Below, one piece after another: positions 1-8,469 of a DNA stretch of 53,409 nucleotides (the first letter of the stretch is position 1; each line of letters starts with the position of its first letter). Under the pieces are notes generated by a model. It had not been told where the DNA came from and searched no databases. It saw only the letters and a list, made by a program, of their open reading frames with translations. Source of the DNA: Thermoplasmata archaeon (lineage in GTDB: Archaea; Thermoplasmatota; Thermoplasmata; Lutacidiplasmatales; UBA184). The position numbers and the translations under genes are program-made. The stretch is from the NCBI GenBank assembly GCA_030038655.1, contig JASHSP010000042.1:1-53409 (forward strand), given 5' to 3'.

Positions 1-101
1 TCGAGTTCTTCTACGATCGTTCCCCCTGGTGGAAGGCGAACCGAGTCGGTGAGTATCCTGTGGGACGGCTCGATGCGCTCGATAGCCTCCCGTTGGGCTG
101 A
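1..101 (+). CDS. C-terminal fragment of an unrecognised protein
   Basis: The window opens inside an open frame that reads EFFYDRSPWWKANRVGEYPV and runs to a TGA at 99-101. About 32 residues are visible and the frame has no stop before that. The aromatic-rich, protein-like composition suggests the true end of a gene that begins left of the window. It is too short to assign to a family. The ORF track does not list it because it has no start codon here. The next gene on the same strand begins 280 bases further on. Confidence 0.5.
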   Translation, partial: EFFYDRSPWWKANRVGEYPVGRLDALDSLPLG

Positions 102-381
102 CCGGGACCGAGTTACCACGCCGCGTCGCGGACCGCCGGGGTCGAAGCTCCGGGGGAGCCCCTTCGGCTCGGGCCGTGTCGGGTCGAGTTCCACTGCTGG
201 CGGCGACTCTCGGATGGATGAACCTTCGGCGCGGACCGGTGAGGCACGCACCGGTCGGACGTGGGGGCGCACGAGCCATAGAGGAGCGCTGGGGGCATCG
301 GCAACTCGTCAACGTGCCGTGCTGGCTTCGCACCGGCGGGCCTCATATCGCCGCGCGGCCCTTGGCGGATCGGACCGACCC

Positions 382-747
382 GTGACAACCCTCGGGAGAC
401 TGCGGGCTCTGATCGCCAGCGTTCCTCGAGGAAGGGTGATCACATACGGCCAGGTCGCAGCCGCCGGTGGCCACCCGGGCGCGGCGCGTCTGACGGTACG
501 GGCTTTGAACACGGGAGGGGCGCTGCCATGGCACCGCGTGGTCGCGGCCGGCGGCCGGATCGCGCTGTCGGGAGTTCTCGGTCAGGAACAACGGCTCCGG
601 CTTAGCTTGGAGGGTGTTACGTTTCGTGGGGCCCGGGTCCGGATGGAAATCCACAACTGGACTCCGAAGTCCGCTCGCGCGGCTCGAACGGGCGATGGCC
701 GTTCTGGTCCCGCTCGTGGCAGGCCGGACTCGGAATTGTCGCGCTAA
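382..747 (+). CDS. Alkyltransferase-like protein (MGMT DNA-binding fold, Cys replaced by Trp)
   Basis: This 121-residue protein is homologous to the DNA-binding domain of O6-alkylguanine-DNA alkyltransferases. It has the helix-turn-helix segment RGRVITYGQVA (about 16-26, with the nucleotide-flipping Tyr22) and the active-site loop PWHRVV (49-54). The acceptor Cys of the usual PCHRV is Trp, which is the signature of alkyltransferase-like (ATL) proteins. Known ATLs bind O6-alkylguanine without removing it and pass the lesion to nucleotide excision repair. I chose the GTG at 382 because the track start at 49 adds about 110 low-complexity, Arg-rich residues outside the fold. The Arg-rich tail after about residue 95 is not part of the family core. 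There is no operon partner. Confidence 0.85.
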   Translation: MTTLGRLRALIASVPRGRVITYGQVAAAGGHPGAARLTVRALNTGGALPWHRVVAAGGRIALSGVLGQEQRLRLSLEGVTFRGARVRMEIHNWTPKSARAARTGDGRSGPARGRPDSELSR

Positions 748-899
748 CAGTCGGCCCTCGAACTCATCGCGATGGCGCGAAGACCGATCGAGACCCCGGT
801 TCGACTGAAGGTCGCCGATTCACCTCCGACCGATTGAGGTGCGTGCTTCGAGGCCGACAAACCTTAGCTCTCGGCGAAGGAGTCGGGGGCTGGAGTCGG

Positions 900-1190
900 G
901 TGTCGGACGCGCGTATTCGGTTGTGGGTGAAATCCGGCCGTCGGGTCGATTCCCTGGCATGGGATCCGTGGCGGTCCTGCTGGGTCGTGTCCTGTCGTGC
1001 CCAAGCCTCCGCGGGCGAAGCGAATCGGGCCGTAAAGGGCTTGATCGCCGCTTGGCTTGGACTGCCCGTCTCCTCGGTGCGCTGGGATCGGGCGGGAACG
1101 TCTCGAGCGAAGGTGCTCGCGGTGGACGGAATCACGGACTTGCAGGCCGACGATCGGTTGCGCTCCCGTCTCGCGTCCGACGAGAATTGA
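900..1190 (+). CDS. DUF167 (YggU-like) family protein
   Basis: A 96-residue protein that matches the DUF167/YggU fold. It starts with a beta strand (RIRLWVKSG) and has the family core ASAGEANRAVKGLIAAWLGL, where the G-x-A-N pattern is usual, and then a final strand and helix (GTSRAKVLAVDGI). Family members are small single-domain proteins of unknown function, often about 95-105 residues. The GTG at 900 gives a normal length; the track start at 834 adds 22 residues unlike the family. The gene stands alone and converges on the methyltransferase gene that follows on the other strand. Confidence 0.8.
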   Translation: MSDARIRLWVKSGRRVDSLAWDPWRSCWVVSCRAQASAGEANRAVKGLIAAWLGLPVSSVRWDRAGTSRAKVLAVDGITDLQADDRLRSRLASDEN

Positions 1191-1248
1191 GTTCAGGCCA
1201 TCCCGCCCGGCACGAAGTACTCGCCCGGCGGCGGCGTCCGGAATCGGC

Positions 1249-1878
1249 TCAAGCCCTTCGAGGCTTTTCGAGTATCACTTCGAAATAGTGCCACCGCTTG
1301 GGGCCCTCGAACGAGCGACCCTCCTCCTCTATCTCTCGGAAGAGCTCGACGTGGTAGCCCCTGGCGAGCGCTCGTACCTCCCGGGCCGAGTGGAAGGTCA
1401 AGGGTCGCTTCCCGCACCACTCGTCGCGGTCGCCGAACAGCTGACCGGCGAAGTGACCCCCGGGGACGAGCCCGCGCCGGATGCACTTCCAAAGAGCGCC
1501 GAACTGGTCGGGAAGGCAGAAGGGGAGGGAGAAGCTCGCGTAGATCAGATCCGCCCGGGGAAACGACAACCCCTCCATGGGGGCGGACAGCAGCGTGAGT
1601 CGACCCCGGTGACGGACCGGGACGCGGCGGGCCAGGAGTTTCAGGGCGGATGGCTGCTGGTCGATCGACAGAACCTGCCATCCTTGGCGAAGCAACTCCA
1701 GCGTGTCGTTACCGGCTCCGCAGCCCAGGTCGACGGCGCGCCTCTCGCGACGACTCTTCGGTTCCCAATTGACGTGGTCCAGCGCGCGAAGCAGCAGCTC
1801 TCGCGGCGGTCGACCCGCCGTCCAGCGGTAGTACCCCGTCCAGTTGGCCGTGAGGGTGGGCCGACTGTCGGTCGACAA
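1249..1878 (-). CDS. Class I SAM-dependent methyltransferase (TehB-like)
   Basis: A 209-residue Rossmann-fold methyltransferase. Motif I, AVDLGCGAGNDTLELL, lies at about 48-63, the ribose-binding acidic end of strand 2 is in LSIDQQPSA, and SAPMEGLSFPRADLIYASFSLPF covers motifs II/III. Similar proteins are annotated as tellurite-resistance or generic class I methyltransferases; the substrate cannot be told. The track frame opens at 2115, but a TTG at 1878 (MSTDSRPTLTANW) has a TATA-like element (GATTTACC on the minus strand, about 1901-1909) centred 27 bases upstream, which fits a leaderless start. The VOC gene just upstream is on the same strand, with 158 bases between. Confidence 0.8.
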   Translation of the reverse strand: MSTDSRPTLTANWTGYYRWTAGRPPRELLLRALDHVNWEPKSRRERRAVDLGCGAGNDTLELLRQGWQVLSIDQQPSALKLLARRVPVRHRGRLTLLSAPMEGLSFPRADLIYASFSLPFCLPDQFGALWKCIRRGLVPGGHFAGQLFGDRDEWCGKRPLTFHSAREVRALARGYHVELFREIEEEGRSFEGPKRWHYFEVILEKPRRA

Positions 1879-2036
1879 GGCAGTGCCTGCACAATCCCAC
1901 GGTAAATCAGACTGATGGTCTCGACGTGGCGCCGGTGGCGCTCGCGCGGGCCGCAGGAGACCCGGCAGCTCCTCGCCGGGTGGTGCCGGGCGGTCGGCGG
2001 ACCCACATGAGGTGCGACGGCGTCGCTCTCTTGCGT

Positions 2037-2453
2037 CTAGGGCCGGGCGCCGGGCGGCTGGCTCATCGAGAACAGGTTCCCGTCCGGGTCCTTGAACGTA
2101 GCGACCGTCCCCCACGGATGATCCGTGGGGGACGAGACGAACTCAACGCCGCGCACGCTGAGCTCCTGGTGAACTTTCCGGCAGTCGGCGACTCGCAGGA
2201 GTATGGGAGGAGCCTTACCGGGAGACCAGTTCTTCGACAACTCCTTCTGCGATGGATCGGCTGGGGAGCCGACCTCCCAAAGGGCAATCTCGAGGTCCTG
2301 CCCCTTCAGACCGACCGAGACCCAGCGGGACGCTCCGGGAGGGTGGACGTCGGTCCTCTTCTCAAAGCCCGCTCTTTCGGTGAAGAATGCGAGCGAGCGG
2401 GCCTGGTCGGTGACCGCCAGCGTCAGCACCGTTATCTTTCCGTCCAGCGACAT
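2037..2453 (-). CDS. VOC (glyoxalase/bleomycin-resistance fold) family protein
   Basis: A 138-residue two-module VOC protein. The first strand (ITVLTLAVTDQARSLAFFTERAGF) is followed by VGLKGQDLEIALWE, and the second module ends in the typical WGTVATFKDPDGNLFSMSQPP. The FKDPDGN turn is the strongest family mark. Members bind a divalent metal and act as dioxygenases, isomerases or antibiotic-binding proteins; the reaction cannot be deduced here. It is one of five VOC genes in the window. A long perfect palindrome lies within its coding sequence and is listed separately. Confidence 0.85.
   Translation of the reverse strand: MSLDGKITVLTLAVTDQARSLAFFTERAGFEKRTDVHPPGASRWVSVGLKGQDLEIALWEVGSPADPSQKELSKNWSPGKAPPILLRVADCRKVHQELSVRGVEFVSSPTDHPWGTVATFKDPDGNLFSMSQPPGARP
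2106..2134. repeat. Perfect 29-bp palindrome inside the VOC gene
   Basis: The bases CGTCCCCCACGGAT (2106-2119) and ATCCGTGGGGGACG (2121-2134) are exact reverse complements separated by one G. Such a long perfect palindrome inside a coding sequence is unusual. It encodes the SSPTDHPWGT stretch on the minus strand. In RNA it would form a very stable hairpin. Confidence 0.9.
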
Positions 2454-2716
2454 GCTCCTCTCGATGCCGTTCGCAGGACCGGGAAGGCCGAGTTGCGCTG
2501 ACTACTTATTGGCTCGGAGTCGGAGAAGCAGGCGGGCGGGACCCCTCGAAAATCCTGAGGTGCGGCGCCGCGAGGTTGTCGTCCTCACGCTCGGCGGTGA
2601 GGTGCGACGGAGGCTTCGACGCCCACCCGCTGGAGGCTGCCCGAGGGGCCGCCGCAGGGGTCGCTCCTACAGCTGCCCCGCGACGAACTTAGAGTGGCCC
2701 CATCCCTGATTCTGCG

Positions 2717-3814
2717 CTAGTAAAGACGGCCGGCTTTCGCGAGAGTCCTGCCGTCGAGCGTAATCGTACCCCGGCCGAGCATCGCGAACGACGAGAACGG
2801 GATCCGAGATTTGCCCCCGGCGATCGCGTTGCCTCCGATGCCGACGAGGATCGCTCCCTCCTCGCAATCCTCGCACGGAGGGAGTTCCCGGGCCATCGGA
2901 TTCAGCCCGATGGTCAGGTAGCCGATCCGATCGCGTCCCTTGGGCGCGGCTCGGAACGCCTTTTCGAAGGTGGCACGACCAACCCCCGTGGAACGACCGG
3001 TGAGACGCCCGGCGCGGAAGCTCCAGCGGCTCTGGGCGAACATCTCGTATCGACCCATGTCGTAGACCGCCCGGTTGCTCACCAGAACGCCGGAGGCATC
3101 GCAGCCATCGAGCGCCGCAAACACCTGTCCGGAAGGGTTGCCCTCGAGCATCCCCCGGGGTTGCACCTTGGTGGCGCCTCTCGGAATCCCGGAGGCGACG
3201 ATCGGGCGGCTTCCTCGGAGAGTAATGCGTAGGTCGGTTCCGTTGGGGTGCCGAACCCGCAATTCGGAGCCGTGAGCGAGCCGATCCGCGAGGCGATTCC
3301 CCTTGACCTGCATCTGGTGCGCGTCGACCGCTCCGGCCGTAACGAGCCGAGCGCGCCATTCCGGACCACGCAATCCGAACAGCCTGGCCGTTTCATCGCT
3401 CGCGAGGCCGAGGGACATCCGATAACCTCGAAGTCGGCCCTCCCGCGCGGAAGCGTACCACTCTTCGTTGTATCCGGTGAACTTGGAGGCGAAGATCCCC
3501 AGATCGAGCGCCCGGCGCATCTCGGCCGGCCCCCAGAAGTAGATGTAGGCGGACGCCTCCTGCACCGCGGCGCGTTCCGACCGAGAAAGTCGTTGGAACG
3601 GCCCCGTCGTCCTTGCCTTGACGGCATCCCACCAGGCGGGCTCGTCCTCGAAAAGCACCGTCGGTTGGGCTCCGAGGCGGCGTGCTTCTTCCACGAAAAC
3701 GCGCGTGTACTCGAGCGTGTGATTCCAGGATTCGATGAGGACGGAATCCCCCTTCTGGACGCGAAGGTTTCTGGCCAGGAGCGCGCGGGCGAGCGAGGCC
3801 GGGGAGCCGTTCAC
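2717..3814 (-). CDS. M29 (aminopeptidase T)-like protein lacking metal ligands
   Basis: A 365-residue protein with the shape of peptidase family M29: an N-terminal LARALLARNLRVQKGDSVLIES region, a central domain, and the C-terminal IGLNPMARELPPCEDCEEGAILVGIGGN stretch that matches the family's TNP-x-A....EDEK..G..H.A.G segment. In M29 enzymes this part holds two Glu and two His/Asp metal ligands. Here the GELG Glu is GYLT, the TVHIA His is LVGIG, and the DLHWD segment is PFSSFA, so the cocatalytic metal site seems to be lost. It is probably not an aminopeptidase. The GTG at 3814 is supported by a TATA-like GTAAATAC (3835-3843) centred 25 bases upstream. Confidence 0.75.
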   Translation of the reverse strand: MNGSPASLARALLARNLRVQKGDSVLIESWNHTLEYTRVFVEEARRLGAQPTVLFEDEPAWWDAVKARTTGPFQRLSRSERAAVQEASAYIYFWGPAEMRRALDLGIFASKFTGYNEEWYASAREGRLRGYRMSLGLASDETARLFGLRGPEWRARLVTAGAVDAHQMQVKGNRLADRLAHGSELRVRHPNGTDLRITLRGSRPIVASGIPRGATKVQPRGMLEGNPSGQVFAALDGCDASGVLVSNRAVYDMGRYEMFAQSRWSFRAGRLTGRSTGVGRATFEKAFRAAPKGRDRIGYLTIGLNPMARELPPCEDCEEGAILVGIGGNAIAGGKSRIPFSSFAMLGRGTITLDGRTLAKAGRLY

Positions 3815-3834
3815 ACCCCCCCGAGGCGAATCGG

Positions 3835-3843
3835 GTATTTACG
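3835..3843 (-). promoter_or_regulatory. TATA-like element of the M29-like gene
   Basis: On the minus strand the sequence reads CGTAAATAC, centred about 25 bases upstream of the GTG at 3814. This matches the archaeal TATA position for a leaderless transcript. Confidence 0.55.
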
Positions 3844-4120
3844 GGGACTTTCGAGCGACGGACGGACCCGGCGGCGCACGCTCGCCGTTCGAGACGGCGT
3901 GCGTCGGTCCGCGAACATCGGGGCATCGCAGGGCCAGTCCACGCCCGTCCGCTGAGGTCGTCGTCCAACGTCCATCCGGCGGGATTGCCCGACGCCTGGA
4001 TCGTCGAGTCCCTAAGCGGTTTCGCGGGCAGGTCCTGCGCGGGCGCGTCCCATTCCCCCGGGCCTCGTAGCTTTCCACCGCCACCGAAGCGCTTAATCCT
4101 CCGGTCTCGGCTCCGCCGAC

Positions 4121-6097
4121 GTGGTCGCGTCCCGCCGGCTCGCCGCCATCATGTTCACCGACCTGGTGGGATTCACCCGGCTCGGCCAGGAGGACGAGAA
4201 TGCCGCGCTCCTCCTCCGACGGGAGCACCAAGCGCTGCTGCGCCCGATCTTCGCCGCCTTCGGTGGGCGCGAGGTGAAGACACTCGGCGACGGATTCCTG
4301 GTGGAGTTCGCGAGCGCGGTCGAGTCGGTCCGATGCGCTGTTGAGATCCAGCGGGCCATCGCCGCGCGAAACTCCGCACGCGGCCCGGAGGACCCGCTGT
4401 TGCTGCGCATCGGCCTCCACGCCGGGGACGTCGTCGAGGAGGACGGTGATGTCGTGGGCGACGCGGTGAACGTGGCTTCCCGGATCGAGCCGCTGGCAGA
4501 TCCGGGAGGCGTGTGTCTCTCCGCGACCGTCTACCAGCAGGTGAGGAACAAGCTTCCGATGGTCTTCGAGCACGTCGGGGCGCGAATCCTGAAGAACGTC
4601 CGGGAACCGGTCGAGATCTACCGGGTCGCGCTCGAAGGGCGGAGACCGACCCCTCCCCCGGCGGTGGACCATGCCCCGGAGCCCGTTCGCCTGGCGGTCT
4701 TGCCGCTGGCGAACCTGAGCACCGACCCCGACGACGTGTACTTCGCGGACGGACTGACCGACGAGCTGATCACGAGGACGTCACAGGTGCCCCAGGTCCG
4801 GGTGATTGCCCGCACCTCCGTCCAACGCTACAAGGGCTCTCCGAAGTCGATCCGGGAGGTGGGGGAAGAGCTCGGGGTCGGTGTCGCGCTCGAAGGGAGC
4901 GTGCGCAAATCGGGCCGTCAGGTTCGGATCTCGGTGCAGCTGATCGACGTCCGTTCGGAAGCGCATGTGTGGTCGATGCGGTACGACCGGCCCCTCGACG
5001 ACATCTTCGCGATTCAGGACGACATCGCCGGGCACATCGCGGGGTCCGTCGCGGCCCACCTGACCGGCCAGGCCCCGACAGGGGCACTGCCGCCCGTGCC
5101 CGGTGGCTCGGAGACATCCGACATGGAAGCGTACTCGCTGTTCCTTCACGGCCGCCAGCTCTTCGGGGAGAAGGGCTCGATCGAGGCGATTCGAACCGCT
5201 CTCTCCCTCTTCGAAGCCGCCGCCGTACGGGATCCCGGGTTCGCCCGCGCGCACGTCCTGATCGCCGAGACGCTACTTTGGCTCGCGACGGAGGGCGCCG
5301 TCGCGTTCCAAGAGGCCGAGGCGCGGGCGGAAGACGAACTTCGGCGGGCTCTCCGGCTGAACGACCGGATCGCGGAGGCCCATTCGGTCCAGGCGGCCCT
5401 CTACCTGGGATCGGACCGGTTTGACGAGTGTGAGAGGGAGGCCCGTCGAGCGATGGAACTGAACCCAAGCCTCGCGGACCCGTACCGGTGGCTCGCGCAG
5501 CTCGAGGCGGGAACCGGTCGCATCCACGAGGCGGTCGGCCTTCTCGAGGCCGCACGACTTCTGAACCCCGACGACGTCAACGTCCTGTCGTTCCTGGGGC
5601 GCGCCCTGGCATACGCCGGCCGGGAGGCCGACGCGGTCGCCTTCTGGGAGGCGTCGAAGTCGCGCATTCGCTATCGGACGAATGCGCACATGAGCGAGTT
5701 CTACCTCGGGAAGGGTGACCTCGCAAGGGCGGAGACGTCGGTCCAGGAGCTGGAGCGCGTTCGCCCCAACAGCCCCTGGACGTACGTCTACCGCGGGGAA
5801 CTCGAGGTGCGCAAGGGGAACCCGCAGATGGCCCGCCGCCTCATCGAGCAGCTCCGAGAGCGGCAGAAGCGCGGGGAGATGGTGGTGTTCTTCATCGGCT
5901 TTCTGGAGTACGCTCTGGGCGAGATGGACGAATTCGTCGAGTCCATGGAAGAGGCCCTTCGGTGCCGGGTGTTGCCCCTCCTGGAGCTGCTCTACTCGCC
6001 CCTCTACGCGGCCGCGCGGGCGGATCCCCGCATCCAGGACATCCTTCGCCGCCAGCGAGAAACCCAGAGTCGGCGGGCACCGGGCGGACCGGGATAG
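4121..6097 (+). CDS. Class III adenylate cyclase with TolB-like domain and TPR repeats
   Basis: A 658-residue multidomain protein. Residues 1-165 are a class III cyclase catalytic domain: the metal Asp14 (AIMFTDLVGF) and Asp57 (KTLGDGF), the adenine-selecting Lys53 and the Asp of DGDVVG, and the transition-state Asn and Arg of VNVASRIE are all present. Residues 185-300 form a TolB N-terminal-like domain (LAVLPLANLSTDPDDVYFADGLTDELI). The rest (about 320-650) is helical TPR repeats, for example EREARRAMELNPSLADPYRWLAQL. There is no transmembrane segment, so it is cytosolic. It should make cAMP from ATP. The GTG at 4121 is preceded by a TATA-like GCTTAATCC centred 27 bases upstream. A 649-residue paralogue lies at 12957-14906. 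Confidence 0.9.
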   Translation: MVASRRLAAIMFTDLVGFTRLGQEDENAALLLRREHQALLRPIFAAFGGREVKTLGDGFLVEFASAVESVRCAVEIQRAIAARNSARGPEDPLLLRIGLHAGDVVEEDGDVVGDAVNVASRIEPLADPGGVCLSATVYQQVRNKLPMVFEHVGARILKNVREPVEIYRVALEGRRPTPPPAVDHAPEPVRLAVLPLANLSTDPDDVYFADGLTDELITRTSQVPQVRVIARTSVQRYKGSPKSIREVGEELGVGVALEGSVRKSGRQVRISVQLIDVRSEAHVWSMRYDRPLDDIFAIQDDIAGHIAGSVAAHLTGQAPTGALPPVPGGSETSDMEAYSLFLHGRQLFGEKGSIEAIRTALSLFEAAAVRDPGFARAHVLIAETLLWLATEGAVAFQEAEARAEDELRRALRLNDRIAEAHSVQAALYLGSDRFDECEREARRAMELNPSLADPYRWLAQLEAGTGRIHEAVGLLEAARLLNPDDVNVLSFLGRALAYAGREADAVAFWEASKSRIRYRTNAHMSEFYLGKGDLARAETSVQELERVRPNSPWTYVYRGELEVRKGNPQMARRLIEQLRERQKRGEMVVFFIGFLEYALGEMDEFVESMEEALRCRVLPLLELLYSPLYAAARADPRIQDILRRQRETQSRRAPGGPG

Positions 6098-6453
6098 GCC
6101 GGCCCAGGTTCCACCAATACGGGCCACTCGGACCGGTGGGTGTGAACGCTGTCCGGCGGCGGCAGCCCGTCGCGGTGAGATTGTCTACGCCGCGGGGGTT
6201 TGGAGCGGCGAGCCGCGGGGCCCCACGCGCGACACCCCCGGCGCTTTCGGACCCGGCCGGAAAGGTTTGAAGTGAGGACTCCTCCCAGTCATTCTCGACG
6301 CTCGTGGCCCTCGGTTCGAGCGAACCGTCTGAAACTGACGCGTCGCTCTCGAGCGAGTGAGCCGCTTGGGAGAGGCGGCTCCCGCCCTGGCCGTGCCGTG
6401 CGAGGTAGGCCCGGGAAGAAGCCTGACGTTGCTGTGGTCCCATCGGTCCTGGC
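6098..6453 (+). other. Intergenic region without a recognisable gene
   Basis: This is a 356-base spacer. The track ORFs crossing it (for example 5892..6629 minus and 5962..6270 plus) are low-complexity frames without family features. I see no RNA gene or repeat. Confidence 0.5.
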
Positions 6454-6669
6454 ATGCTAAGGATGCTGGGGGCGTGGAACCTCCCGCCGAAGGCCCAGAT
6501 TCTGCTTCTTCTCGCGATCGGCTTGATCGTCCTGGGTCTTCTGGTCAGTGTCGTGGCGAGGGCAGTGCCCTCGAACCCATTCTTGGTACTCGGTGCTTTG
6601 TTCGCGGCCGCCGGTGCCGCATGCGGCATTGCCGTCGCCGTAGTGATCAGTAAGGCGAGCGGACCCTAA
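6454..6669 (+). CDS. Small two-helix membrane protein
   Basis: A 71-residue protein with two clear transmembrane segments, QILLLLAIGLIVLGLLVSVVA (about 14-35) and FLVLGALFAAAGAACGIAVAVVI (about 43-65), and very short tails. No family is recognised. A second ATG (6463) would remove three residues. It is flanked by unrelated plus-strand genes. The hydrophobic periodicity and short loop make it a likely real gene, but no start signal confirms it. Confidence 0.5.
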   Translation: MLRMLGAWNLPPKAQILLLLAIGLIVLGLLVSVVARAVPSNPFLVLGALFAAAGAACGIAVAVVISKASGP

Positions 6670-6783
6670 CGGTTACAAAGCCCCGCCGGTCTCGGCTTGG
6701 CACCCCGGGGGGGTTGAGGCGGGCCCAGGGTTCTACCACCCAAGAACATCTAATCCGCCCCAACGACCTCGCCCAGTAGGCAC

Positions 6784-7308
6784 GTGAGGGATACCGTTTC
6801 GCCTCGAATTTTCCGCATTCTTATTCCCGCAACCGACTTGGACAGATCCCGACAGTTCTTCGAGACCCTGCTATCGAGTAAGGGAAGAGCGGTGGGAGGG
6901 GGTCGGGTCTACTTCGATTGCGGGACAGTGATTCTTGCGTTGCTCGATACCTCCGGGGCAGGGGAGGCTGCGGGTGCGTGCCTACCCGAGCCCCTCTACT
7001 TTGCGACCGACGACCTCGAGGCCGTCTATCGACGGGCGTCGCGGCTGGGCTGTCTGTCGTCCGACCTGATACACAACGATCCTTCGAACCCGGCGGGTAG
7101 GATCGTAACCCGCCCGTGGGGAGAGCGCTCGTTCTATGCCACCGATCCCTCGGGAAACCCGCTGTGCTTCGTCGATTCCGCGACCCTCTTCACAGGCATT
7201 GCGCGACGGGCAGCCGGGGTCCCACCCAATCGAACGGGTAGGCGCCGCGGATCCGGAGTACGACGGCCTCTCCTGCGACGACCTGCTTCAGGACGAGCTT
7301 CGCGATAG
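6784..7308 (+). CDS. VOC family protein with an Arg-rich C-terminal extension
   Basis: The first ~135 residues are a VOC fold: FRILIPATDLDRSRQFFETLL begins module one, and module two ends in WGERSFYATDPSGNPLCFVDSATLFTG. The last ~40 residues (RTGRRRGSGVRRPLLRRP) are basic and unlike the family, so the reading frame may run past an ancestral stop. The GTG at 6784 follows a CATCTAATCC element about 35 bases upstream. The substrate is unknown. The gene stands apart from the other VOC genes. Confidence 0.75.
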   Translation: MRDTVSPRIFRILIPATDLDRSRQFFETLLSSKGRAVGGGRVYFDCGTVILALLDTSGAGEAAGACLPEPLYFATDDLEAVYRRASRLGCLSSDLIHNDPSNPAGRIVTRPWGERSFYATDPSGNPLCFVDSATLFTGIARRAAGVPPNRTGRRRGSGVRRPLLRRPASGRASR

Positions 7309-7563
7309 ACCCGTGGTGCGCTCCGGGTCCGAGCCCAGAAAAGACAGTTTCCCCGGACCGTGGCCCAAAACACGGGGGTGGGAGAGTCGGGCGCCCTCCA
7401 CAGATGGGAGGGAAGCCTTGCGCACCTGCGCAGAGCCCCCGGGCCGACCGGTCTAACCGAGCACGCGATCGAGCTTCCCGCACCTCCGTCTCGAGCCTTT
7501 CGTAAACTCGATTTGACCGACCGTTTTACTGGGCTGTACTCCGATGCTTTGAGTCGGATTGCC

Positions 7564-8199
7564 ATGGCGGCCGTGCGACAGATTGTCAACTTCGTCGTCC
7601 TATTGTTCTTCATCATTGCCGGCGCTGTGACCGAAGTCTTCGTCAGCATCATCCTTGGCGCTTTGGTTTGCGTGATCCCGCTTGTCGTGTTCGCGATGTT
7701 CTCTCCGACGACGAGCTCGTCCCCGATCGCACGTTCGCTACGACACAGCCCGCTCCTCTTGCTCATCGTGATCGTTTGCGGATCCGGATTCATGGTCATG
7801 ATCGGTGGGTCCGCCGCCTTGGATCTGGGGGCGATACTTGTGGGCCTCTTCTTCTTCATCGTAGGGCTAGCGGTGCTAATCCCGAGACTCCGGTGGATTC
7901 AGTCGGGAGCCGGGATGGGTCCGGTGCGAGATCCGACCTCCGTTTTCCTGCCGCGGCCGACGCCGATGGTCCCGCCGGCGGTCTACGGGCAGCCCGCACC
8001 CATCCCGCCTTCCTCCACAGATCCACCCGCTCCTCCGGCCGTCCCTCCTCCGGCGCAGTTTGCTCCCGCCCCGCAGCCTTCGAGGGCAGTCCCTTCGGCC
8101 GCCTCGGCCGAGCGATACTGCCCCGCCTGCGGTACGGGAAACGCAAGGGTTTCCAGCTTCTGCCAGAAGTGCGGCAGTGCGTTGCCCCCCGCAATGTAG
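7564..8199 (+). CDS. Multi-pass membrane protein with C-terminal zinc ribbon
   Basis: From the ATG at 7564 this is a 211-residue protein with hydrophobic helices (IVNFVVLLFFIIAGAV, FVSIILGALVCVIPLVVFAMF, LLLLIVIVCGSGFMVMIGGSA, LGAILVGLFFFIVGLAVLI), a Pro-rich linker, and a terminal zinc ribbon, YCPACGTGNARVSSFCQKCG. The track start at 7360 would add 68 polar residues before the first helix and is unlikely. The TM-Pro linker-ribbon architecture recurs at 42384-42806. The function is unknown; the ribbon would be on the cytoplasmic side if the topology has an even number of helices. Confidence 0.75.
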   Translation: MAAVRQIVNFVVLLFFIIAGAVTEVFVSIILGALVCVIPLVVFAMFSPTTSSSPIARSLRHSPLLLLIVIVCGSGFMVMIGGSAALDLGAILVGLFFFIVGLAVLIPRLRWIQSGAGMGPVRDPTSVFLPRPTPMVPPAVYGQPAPIPPSSTDPPAPPAVPPPAQFAPAPQPSRAVPSAASAERYCPACGTGNARVSSFCQKCGSALPPAM

Positions 8200-8350
8200 T
8201 CCTCGGTCGAGCCGATTGCCTTCCGCGCCCGCGAGTTCGAACTCGCCACAGACCGGGCTCAGGGCTCTGCAAAGTGGTCAACGTATTCCTCTAGACGCTC
8301 GAGGGACAGGGAGAGATCGGGTCGTCGGCCCCCGGTCTCTGGCGACGGTA

Positions 8351-8378
8351 GGGTCTCGTGGCCTGAGCCGCGAGACCC
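8351..8378 (+). ncRNA. Strong hairpin upstream of the SHOCT membrane gene
   Basis: GGGTCTCGTGGC and GCCGCGAGACCC pair over 12 base pairs around a CTGA tetraloop. The one non-Watson-Crick pair is U-G if the plus strand is the RNA and A-C if the minus strand is, so it favours a plus-strand RNA. It lies in the 270-base gap between 8199 and 8470, 91 bases before the next start. It may be a 5' leader structure or a processing/termination element. Confidence 0.45.
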
Positions 8379-8469
8379 CTCTCGTACGGCAGGGCCAAGA
8401 GTAGAGGGGGCGCAAGCTCCGAAGCGTCCAAGTATCGGCAGGCGCTGGCTCTGGGGAAGGGACCAGACG

